Source of the DNA: Dehalococcoidia bacterium
GTDB taxonomy: Bacteria > Chloroflexota > Dehalococcoidia > Dehalococcoidales > Fen-1064
NCBI GenBank assembly: GCA_011192055.1
Contig: DUES01000222.1
Coordinates: forward strand, 1 to 7,534
Direction: 5' to 3'
DNA: 7,534 nucleotides
Shown: piece by piece, positions 1-4,759 of the stretch
How the letters are laid out: the number at the start of each line of letters is the position of its first letter
Numbering within the stretch: position 1 is the stretch's first letter
Translations under genes and position numbers: made by a program
Notes under the pieces: model-generated
Told to the model about the DNA's origin: nothing
Database searches by the model: none
Seen by the model: only the letters and a program-made list of their open reading frames with translations

Positions 1-628
1 CCTCTGCCCGCCTGCGCTCGATAATCTCATCACGCAGGTTTTCATTTGCCTTTGCGAGTTCCGATGTCCTCTCTACAATCCGTTTCTCCAGTTGTTCATA
101 AGCCTGCCGCAGCGCATCCTCGACCCTTATACGGTCAGTAACATCCCGGCTGACCAGCAGTATCGAAAAGCTCTCTCCTCCGACCTCCCCAACGAGATTA
201 GCCGTAGCTTCCATGTGGTGCCATTTCCCAGATTTATCAACAATTCTGAAGGATATTGCTTCGGCACTGCTCTGGTCTTTCAGTCGCTGCAGTTCGTCCA
301 TGCCAAGACTGGCATACTCCATCAAGAGTGAATCAAGAGGCTCAATGTCATCCGGGTGCACAAAGTCCAGCCCCGGTTTTCCTACAAGTTCCGATGGCTC
401 GTAACCCAGCAGATGATGTGAAGGACTGGCGTAGATGTAAACAGCTTCGAGGGTGAGTATCGTTATGAAGTCAGTCGTGTTTTCAGCAATATACCGGTGA
501 TAAAGCTGGCTTCGGTGGAGCTCCTCTTCACTATTCTCACAGTCGGAGAGCGACCCGTCTTTTTCCAGCAGACGGTGCTGTAGAAACTTCATTTCAGAGG
601 TCTGCTGCTCATTTCCGATTATTTCCAT
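1..628 (-). CDS. PAS-domain sensory/signalling protein, N-terminal part (cut by window edge)
   Basis: An open frame reads leftward from an ATG at 628 and leaves the window without a stop, giving 209 residues. Residues about 43-166 look like one PAS domain with its PAC tail: AENTTDFITIL, then YASPSHHLLGYEPSELVGK and FVHPDD, later FRIVDKSGKWHHMEA and ending LLVSRDVTDR. Residues about 165-209 are a charged heptad-like coiled coil (LEKRIVERTSELAKANENL), the linker that usually joins a PAS domain to a following PAS, histidine-kinase or GGDEF output. That output lies outside the window, so the enzyme type is unknown. There is no signal peptide or membrane segment, so the visible part is cytoplasmic. 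Start choice is uncertain: an in-frame GTG at 688 would add 20 residues and has GGTGA six bases upstream, while the ATG at 628 has only a weak G-rich stretch before it. The ligand cannot be told from sequence. Confidence 0.85.
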   Translation of the reverse strand, partial: MEIIGNEQQTSEMKFLQHRLLEKDGSLSDCENSEEELHRSQLYHRYIAENTTDFITILTLEAVYIYASPSHHLLGYEPSELVGKPGLDFVHPDDIEPLDSLLMEYASLGMDELQRLKDQSSAEAISFRIVDKSGKWHHMEATANLVGEVGGESFSILLVSRDVTDRIRVEDALRQAYEQLEKRIVERTSELAKANENLRDEIIERRRAE

Positions 629-721
629 TGATTCAGCCCCGGGAAAGAAAAGTGGTCGGGCTACCGGCAGTCCGGTAATCCTGCCCACGATATTTCACCA
701 GGTAGTCAAATCTATTACACG

Positions 722-746
722 TATTCTAATGTGCTCCCTTAGAATA
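722..746. repeat. Perfect 8-bp inverted repeat, possible operator
   Basis: TATTCTAA (722-729) and TTAGAATA (739-746) are exact reverse complements separated by nine bases. The arms are A/T rich and no T-run follows on either strand at terminator distance, so a protein-binding site is more likely than a terminator. It lies about 35 bp upstream of the possible GTG start and about 95 bp upstream of the ATG start of the leftward PAS gene. The role as an operator is inferred from symmetry and position only. Confidence 0.4.
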
Positions 747-756
747 AAAAGCACCC

Positions 757-773
757 GCAGTGCCATTCACTGC
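757..773 (-). repeat. Small hairpin GCAGTG-5 nt-CACTGC upstream of the PAS gene
   Basis: GCAGTG (757-762) and CACTGC (768-773) pair perfectly around a five-base loop. Read leftward, the hairpin is followed after six bases by five T (750-746). This loosely resembles an intrinsic terminator or attenuator in the PAS gene leader, but the stem is short and the T-run is not directly adjacent. Function is uncertain. Confidence 0.25.
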
Positions 774-897
774 AACTACCCGTGTCACTTCTCTGACCCG
801 CATACCCGAAACCATGGCCCAGGGGCTGAAAGTATGTCGATAATTATACTTACACCACTGTCCGTTGACCTGCGACACAATTAGATGAAACCCTGAT

Positions 898-925
898 TTG
901 ACACTTTCCAGGTCATCGCTATAAC
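898..925 (+). promoter_or_regulatory. Sigma70-type promoter of hom
   Basis: TTGACA (898-903) is a perfect -35 box. After 16 bases comes TATAAC (920-925), five of six matches to the -10 consensus. Transcription would start near 932, giving a leader of about 36 nt that carries the ribosome binding site and is too short for a riboswitch or amino-acid attenuator. Confidence 0.6.
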
Positions 926-952
926 ATTAGCTAGCCCGATAGACTTATATCA

Positions 953-958
953 GGGGGG
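953..958 (+). promoter_or_regulatory. Ribosome binding site of hom (G-run)
   Basis: Six consecutive G (953-958) lie nine bases before the ATG at 968. This is a G-rich rather than canonical AGGAGG site but is well placed, and it supports the ATG at 968 as the start. Confidence 0.45.
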
Positions 959-967
959 CACTCTGTC

Positions 968-2239
968 ATGTCAACAGAAGGAAGCAAGAAGGTAGCCGTC
1001 ATTGGTTTCGGCAACATAGGCACCGGTGTTATCGAAGCACTGTATGAGAAGGGTGTGGTCGGCCTGGAGCTAACCAGGGTAGTTGATATCGACCTGGAAA
1101 GTCCCCGCTCTGTCAGTGTACCGGCCAGTTACCTGTCAAGAGACTGGCAGCAGGCTGTTGATGACCCTGACATTGACATAATCGTTGAGACTATTGGCGG
1201 TATTGAACCGGCCGGCAGCATTGTCTCCAGAGCGCTGCGAAATGGCAAGGACGTCGTGACCGCAAACAAGATGCTTCTCGCTCACAAGGGACAGGATATC
1301 TTCAGCCTGGCCGTGGAACTGGGACGGCGAATTGGTTTCCGGGCAAGTTTCGTCGGCTGTCACGCCCTGATACACGAGTTTCAGCAGGCAGGCGTTGCCG
1401 CCAAGAGTTACAGGAGAATATACGCCATCCTTAACGGTACATCCAACTACATACTGTCAACGATGACGCGTGAAGGCAAGGGGTTCGACGAAGCGCTGAA
1501 AGAAGCCCAGGAACAGGGTCTTGCTGAAACCGACCCGTCTGATGATGTCGACGGTATAGATACCGCCAACAAGATACGCATTCTTCTTAACCTGATAACG
1601 AACTCATATCATGCCGTGCAGGATTTCCCCGTTGAAGGAATACGAAATATCACCGCCCAGGACATTCAGTACGCCCTGGAGCTGGGGTATTCAATAAAAT
1701 CGGTTGGCGTGATTGAGCAGAATGAAGGCAAATTCAATATCGCCGTACACCCCGCACTCGTACCCAGGACATCCCTCCTTGGCACCCTGGAAGGTGCATA
1801 TAATGGCACCGAACTTGAGGACGAGTACGGAGTGGTATCCGGTTTTGTCGCTCCCGGTGCGGGCGTTTACCCGACCACCGATGCCATAATCAAAGACCTG
1901 CTGGATATTACCGGTGGGGAGCAACTACCCTTGCCCGTTTCCTCCGAGGAGCTGTCCCTGAGTGACACCGAAGCAGCAAAACGACGGTATTACCTGAGGT
2001 TCAGCGCCGTTGACCAGGCAGGAGTTCTTGCCCAGATTAGTGATATCTTCTGGAAATGCGATATCAGTATCGCCGCCGTTATCCAGAAAGAAGCAGTATC
2101 CAAAGACTTCGTACCACTGGTAATGACGACACATCTCACCAGCGAAGGACAGATTCAGGAAGCAGTTAAGAAGGTTGACCGGATGGAAGTTGTACGGGCA
2201 AAGACCAGGGTTATCCGTATACTTAATGCCGATACCTAG
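968..2239 (+). CDS. hom: Homoserine dehydrogenase with C-terminal ACT domain
   Basis: Catalyses NAD(P)H-dependent reduction of aspartate semialdehyde to homoserine, the branch point to threonine and methionine; cytoplasmic. The 423-residue length matches the ACT-containing family form. In order: Rossmann nucleotide-binding loop GFGNIGTG (13-20), DIDIIVETIGGIEPA (67-81), VTANKMLLA with the catalytic-type Lys101, NGTSNYIL (156-163), and AETDPSDDVDGIDTANK, where Glu187, Asp198 and Lys202 fall at the spacing of yeast E208, D219 and K223. PGAGVYPTTDA (296-306) closes the catalytic domain. Residues about 341-418 are an ACT domain (AVDQAGVLAQISDIF, ISIAAVIQKE), usually the allosteric site for threonine in this family. 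The stretch after strand FRASF reads VGCHALIHEF where most HSDs have a GGGIPII-like motif, so the protein is somewhat divergent. It has its own promoter and no aspartate-pathway neighbour in view. It converges with the next gene across 18 bp with no clear terminator between them. Confidence 0.92.
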   Translation: MSTEGSKKVAVIGFGNIGTGVIEALYEKGVVGLELTRVVDIDLESPRSVSVPASYLSRDWQQAVDDPDIDIIVETIGGIEPAGSIVSRALRNGKDVVTANKMLLAHKGQDIFSLAVELGRRIGFRASFVGCHALIHEFQQAGVAAKSYRRIYAILNGTSNYILSTMTREGKGFDEALKEAQEQGLAETDPSDDVDGIDTANKIRILLNLITNSYHAVQDFPVEGIRNITAQDIQYALELGYSIKSVGVIEQNEGKFNIAVHPALVPRTSLLGTLEGAYNGTELEDEYGVVSGFVAPGAGVYPTTDAIIKDLLDITGGEQLPLPVSSEELSLSDTEAAKRRYYLRFSAVDQAGVLAQISDIFWKCDISIAAVIQKEAVSKDFVPLVMTTHLTSEGQIQEAVKKVDRMEVVRAKTRVIRILNADT

Positions 2240-2257
2240 TCCGGCTGACGGTCTATT

Positions 2258-3805
2258 CTAGTCCCAGTATCTGTTCCGCCGTCGTCTCCACAACTGGAAG
2301 ACAAGCAGTCCTATAGCTACCACACCAAGTCCTATCAGTACGTAAATAGCCCAGCTTGGCATAGCAAACGACGGGACTACCCGAAACGAGCCAACAGCAG
2401 ACCATCCGCCCTCATTTGAAGCGGCGTCCACGGCTTTGACCCGCCAGTAGTAGGCAGTCTCTTCCTTTGAAGAACGCAACCGCTCATTGCCGGCGGGAGT
2501 ATACTCTGCCGCCATAATACCGGTCTTTTCCAGCACCACATCAGCAAACTCAATATCATTAGCGACCTGGACGACGTAGGAAACCGGAGCGCTGGGGTCT
2601 TCCACTTCCACCCAGGTAAAGCTGATCGGCGACTTCACCTCGGTACCGATCTCAGGAAGTCGCAGGGTTGGTACGGGAGGTGGGGCTGTTTCCACGGTGA
2701 ATGCCATCACTACGGTATCGGCACCATCATTGAATGTTATCTTGTGCTGGCCACCGGCACTAACCGGTATTTCAAAGGTAAAAGTAAAGGTACCGGTCTC
2801 TTCGACTACCGCTGTCCCCAGCTCAACGTCATCATAAAACACCGAAAGCGTATTACCACCGGTAAATCCATTACCAGTGGCGATAACCTCGGCACCTACC
2901 GGGCCACTGGTGTTGTCTAAACGGGTACCCGCCACAATGTCGAACTGCATAAGCACCCGGTTACGGCTCCTGTCCTCTATCCTCATTGCGTAGGAGTCAT
3001 TGCTCATGGCAGGCACCTTGAAAACACCTTCGAAGTTACCGGACGCATCGGTGTTAATAAGGGCTACCGGGGCTGATTTAAGATAGACAGTCACCTCTTC
3101 ACCGGCAGCAAAACCGCTACCCTTAACGGAAATAATATCATCAACAGTCCCCTGAGCAGGGAATATGGTTACCGCAGGAACTACCTCAAATGTTGTTATC
3201 GCCACGTTGCCTGTTTCAACATCATTTTTAGCCGTAATCAGATGAGGCCCGGCAAATCCCGGGGGCACAACGAAATCCAGGCTGCATTCGCCGGTGGCAC
3301 TGGCTGCAGCGGTGCCCAGAAGCGTAGTCACATCACTATGCTGATAATAAAAAGCCACCATCTTGTTAACGTAGAATCCCCGGGCCATAATCGTGACCTC
3401 AGTCCCTACGATACCGTTGCCTATGTTCGTCCAGATTTCAGCAGCTTCCACCATGAAAGTAGTAGTCGCCAGCGTGGAACCAAGCGGCCCTATTACGCTG
3501 AGCATAACCTGTCCGGGAGCCGTGTTGCCCGGTATCTCAAAACTGGTCTCCAGCCGCCCGCTGTCCGGTACTGTCACCGGGCTGGTTATGATTGCAACAC
3601 CGTTAAAAAAGATGGAAAGGCTGTCACCTTTGTAGGATTCAAAGTTTGTACCGGTTAACGTAACCATGGTACCAACGGCGCCGGATGCCGGTGATAACAG
3701 TACCGTAGGTGCCGCCAGAACCGTTTGAGCAGGCATAACTGCTACCAGCAGACACATAATGGCGGCCACTGTAACAAAGGATACCATACGATGAAACCTC
3801 ATCAT
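2258..3805 (-). CDS. Secreted, membrane-anchored IPT/TIG-repeat protein with FnIII-like domain
   Basis: Role unknown; the architecture suggests a cell-envelope or adhesive surface protein. Numbering is from an ATG at 3820 (520 residues). Residues 6-36 are a signal peptide with a hydrophobic core and likely cleavage after VLA. Four IPT/TIG-like immunoglobulin-fold domains follow, at about 38-128, 130-215, 216-297 and 298-377. Typical cues are SPASGAVGTMVTLTGTNF, GIVGTEVTIMARGF, DDIISVKGSGF and SGPVGAEVIATGNGF. A proline linker (379-384) leads to a fibronectin-III-like domain (about 385-484, with YYWRVKAVDAASNEGGWS). Residues 490-511 are a transmembrane helix and the tail RRRRNRYWD should stay cytoplasmic; there is no LPXTG motif or lipobox. 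I favour the ATG at 3805 (sixth codon): GGAAGGCGG sits just before it, and the likely promoter would start transcripts only about 10 nt before 3820. No enzymatic motif is visible. Confidence 0.82.
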   Translation of the reverse strand: MMRFHRMVSFVTVAAIMCLLVAVMPAQTVLAAPTVLLSPASGAVGTMVTLTGTNFESYKGDSLSIFFNGVAIITSPVTVPDSGRLETSFEIPGNTAPGQVMLSVIGPLGSTLATTTFMVEAAEIWTNIGNGIVGTEVTIMARGFYVNKMVAFYYQHSDVTTLLGTAAASATGECSLDFVVPPGFAGPHLITAKNDVETGNVAITTFEVVPAVTIFPAQGTVDDIISVKGSGFAAGEEVTVYLKSAPVALINTDASGNFEGVFKVPAMSNDSYAMRIEDRSRNRVLMQFDIVAGTRLDNTSGPVGAEVIATGNGFTGGNTLSVFYDDVELGTAVVEETGTFTFTFEIPVSAGGQHKITFNDGADTVVMAFTVETAPPPVPTLRLPEIGTEVKSPISFTWVEVEDPSAPVSYVVQVANDIEFADVVLEKTGIMAAEYTPAGNERLRSSKEETAYYWRVKAVDAASNEGGWSAVGSFRVVPSFAMPSWAIYVLIGLGVVAIGLLVFQLWRRRRNRYWD

Positions 3806-3809
3806 TCTG

Positions 3810-3818
3810 CCGCCTTCC
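3810..3818 (-). promoter_or_regulatory. Ribosome binding site that decides the IPT gene start
   Basis: Read leftward, GGAAGGCGG (3818-3810) places AAGG seven bases before the ATG at 3805, while the longer in-frame ATG at 3820 has only a poor AGGT about ten bases upstream. The site therefore favours 3805, with an adjacent second ATG at 3802. Confidence 0.45.
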
Positions 3819-3837
3819 ATACGTGATTACCTAGTCA

Positions 3838-3866
3838 ATGGTAAGCCAAACAGTCCGACCTGTCAA
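3838..3866 (-). promoter_or_regulatory. Probable sigma70-type promoter of the IPT gene
   Basis: On the minus strand TTGACA (3866-3861) is followed after exactly 17 bases by TACCAT (3843-3838), four of six matches to the -10 consensus. An A/T-rich stretch (3872-3888) just upstream of the -35 could act as an UP element. The predicted transcription start, near 3831, precedes the ribosome binding site for the ATG at 3805. Confidence 0.5.
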
Positions 3867-3889
3867 TAAGGTGTATGTATTATATATGT

Positions 3890-3942
3890 GAGATTGCGTG
3901 CCGCTGAAATCAGCAGCCTGTCACTGCGTTCCCGCAATGACG
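3890..3942. repeat. Degenerate palindromic intergenic repeat, copy A
   Basis: Begins GAGATTGCG and ends CGCAATGACG, so ATTGCG (3893-3898) and CGCAAT (3933-3938) are inverted termini. Inside, GTCACTGCG (3920-3928) and CGCAATGAC (3933-3941) form a nine-base stem with one mismatch (a G-U wobble in leftward RNA) around the loop TTCC. GCTGA-AA-TCAGC (3903-3914) forms a second small hairpin. The ends resemble a GATTGC...GCAATGAC element that I recall as a multicopy intergenic repeat in several bacterial genomes. Confidence 0.5.
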
Positions 3943-3966
3943 GTGAAGAGGTGTACCATTTATTTT

Positions 3967-4000
3967 TCATTGCTTCGCCGCCGTTCTCCTCGCAATGACG
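3967..4000. repeat. Palindromic intergenic repeat, copy B
   Basis: TCATTGC (3967-3973) and GCAATGA (3992-3998) are perfect seven-base inverted arms around an 18-base centre, TTCGCCGCCGTTCTCCTC. The end CGCAATGACG is identical to that of copy A, 58 bp to the left. The minus-strand reading, GTCATTGCGAGGAGAACGG followed by CGGCGAAGCAATGA, fits the same multicopy element I recall more closely than copy A does. Confidence 0.55.
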
Positions 4001-4040
4001 CGTGAGAGAAATTTGCTAGTAATTAAGTAAGTGCCATACG

Positions 4041-4054
4041 TGGGGTTAACCCCA
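4041..4054. repeat. Perfect 14-bp palindrome flanked by CCATACG direct repeats
   Basis: TGGGGTTAACCCCA is fully self-complementary. CCATACG occurs at 4034-4040 just before it and again at 4052-4058 overlapping its right end. It lies about 10 bp upstream of the -35 box of the XRE gene, a typical position for an activator or repressor site. The binding role is inferred. Confidence 0.5.
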
Positions 4055-4063
4055 TACGCGGCG

Positions 4064-4092
4064 TTGACGTTATACACTAATTCGTGTAAAAT
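4064..4092 (+). promoter_or_regulatory. Strong sigma70-type promoter of the XRE-led gene run, probably leaderless
   Basis: TTGACG (4064-4069) and TAAAAT (4087-4092) each match five of six consensus bases and are separated by the ideal 17 bases. A start six to seven bases past the -10 box falls at 4098-4099, on the A of the ATG at 4099. No ribosome binding site precedes that ATG, in line with a leaderless message. Confidence 0.6.
4070..4091. promoter_or_regulatory. Inverted repeat inside the XRE promoter, candidate self-operator
   Basis: TACAC (4073-4077) and GTGTA (4084-4088) are perfect arms around TAATTC. The symmetry extends to TT (4070-4071) and AA (4090-4091) across one A/A mismatch, so seven of eight positions pair. 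It fills the spacer and overlaps the -10 box, so a bound protein would block RNA polymerase. The adjacent XRE-family gene is the natural candidate binder; this is inference. Confidence 0.45.
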
Positions 4093-4098
4093 CTGGCT

Positions 4099-4341
4099 AT
4101 GGATAGCCTGCAGAGAAATACACGCCCCCGGTGGGACAGCCTTCACGTACGTGCACTGAGATCCCATCTTGGCTTGACTCAGCGCGAGATGGCAGACAGA
4201 CTCGGAACACGCCAGCAGACAATCAGTGAGTGGGAGAAAGGCATGTACCGGCCACGGGGTGCCTCGTCCACGCTGCTGACAATTGTTGCTGAGCGGGCCC
4301 GGTTTGAGTATAATGCCAACCCCAAAGACAGGGAAGACTGA
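4099..4341 (+). CDS. Small XRE-family helix-turn-helix DNA-binding protein
   Basis: An 80-residue, single-domain cytoplasmic protein, likely a transcription regulator. Residues about 14-62 form the helix-turn-helix: LRSHLGLTQREMADRLGT (20-37) gives the first two helices, and RQQTISEWEKGMYRPRG (38-54) contains the recognition helix. The motif set (LGLTQ, LG, QQTISEWE) is classic for the Cro/CI-like HTH_3 fold. The short tail (55-80) ends NANPKDRED and carries no sensor or enzyme domain. The ATG lies immediately after the promoter and has no Shine-Dalgarno sequence, so I infer leaderless translation. No better in-frame start lies downstream before the domain. It heads a same-strand run with the DUF503, helicase and Lgt genes. 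An antitoxin role is possible in principle because XRE antitoxins look similar, but no toxin-like partner is adjacent. Confidence 0.85.
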   Translation: MDSLQRNTRPRWDSLHVRALRSHLGLTQREMADRLGTRQQTISEWEKGMYRPRGASSTLLTIVAERARFEYNANPKDRED

Positions 4342-4427
4342 GTGAGCCCTGTCCTTCACCGGACCGGAAAATACTAACGCTGTTTATGGCTCCCTGCGTT
4401 ACCGTCGGGATTGCACTGAGAGTACAG

Positions 4428-4724
4428 ATGATGAATGTCGGAGTATGCAGGGTTGACCTTCGCTTACCGGAGAATGAATCACTCAAGGGAAAGAGACGGG
4501 TGCTGAAGTCTATTGTCAGCCGGGTGGCAAATAAATTCAATGTCGCTGTTGCGGAAGTAGACAACGGGGATATGTGGCAACTGGCAACCATCGGGATTTG
4601 CTGCATCAGCAATGACCACCGGCATGCTAACGAGATTATGTCAAAAGTGGTTGATTTTATTGTGAACTCCCGTCCTGACGCTGAAATACTCGACTACCAG
4701 ATAGAGATTATTCCTGTGTCCTGA
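4428..4724 (+). CDS. DUF503 (YlxP-like) family protein
   Basis: A protein of 98 residues (97 if started at the second ATG, 4431), close to the usual 90-100 for DUF503. Family signatures are present: MNVGVCRVDLRLPENESLKG with KGKRRVLKSI, then NKFNVAVAEVDNGDMWQ, IGICCISNDHRHANEIMSKV, and a closing LDYQIEII. The biochemical role is not established. In Bacillus the homologue YlxP is encoded in the nusA-infB-rbfA region, which hints at translation or ribosome maturation. An in-frame ATG at 4386 would add 14 residues, but the family normally begins just before the VGV strand, and GAGAG (4418-4422) is suitably placed for 4428. The gene follows the XRE gene by 86 bp and precedes the helicase by 35 bp. 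No separate promoter was recognised. Confidence 0.85.
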   Translation: MMNVGVCRVDLRLPENESLKGKRRVLKSIVSRVANKFNVAVAEVDNGDMWQLATIGICCISNDHRHANEIMSKVVDFIVNSRPDAEILDYQIEIIPVS

Positions 4725-4759
4725 ACCCTGCGATAAAGTGTAGGTCAGACAGAGACACA

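Larger units (their letters stand above)
629..967. other. Non-coding gap between the divergent PAS and hom genes
   Basis: About 340 bp with no convincing gene in any frame. The right end (898-967) holds the promoter and ribosome binding site of homoserine dehydrogenase. The left half holds two perfect inverted repeats (722-746 and 757-773) that would lie in the promoter or leader region of the leftward PAS gene. I could not pick out a convincing -35/-10 pair for the PAS gene. The stretch 774-897 shows nothing I can interpret. Confidence 0.6.

Noticed and set aside
92..456. Short plus-strand open frames at the left end
   Set aside because: They are antisense to the PAS domain, whose minus-strand translation carries clear family motifs.
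865..870. Second possible -35 box TTGACC upstream of hom
   Set aside because: No acceptable -10 box lies 16-18 bases downstream; the TTGACA/TATAAC pair at 898-925 is far better.
2236..2264. Shared terminator between the convergent hom and IPT genes
   Set aside because: Only a direct repeat CTAGTCC is visible; no stem with a T-run is present on either strand.
3242..3658. Plus-strand open frame of 138 codons opposite the IPT gene
   Set aside because: It is a shadow of the IPT/TIG repeats on the other strand; its composition is unlike a real protein and no start signals were seen.
3890..4000. CRISPR array
   Set aside because: There are only two repeat copies, they are degenerate and of unequal length, there is no regular spacer, and no cas gene is nearby.
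4386..4427. Longer DUF503 start at 4386
   Set aside because: The extra 14 residues precede the usual DUF503 start, and the only purine-rich stretch upstream of 4386 is too far away.
4223..4612. Minus-strand open frames opposite the XRE and DUF503 genes
   Set aside because: They overlap two recognisable plus-strand families and show no domain features.
4099..4724. Toxin-antitoxin pair (XRE plus downstream small gene)
   Set aside because: The downstream small protein is recognisably DUF503, not a known toxin family, and the genes are separated by 86 bp rather than overlapping.
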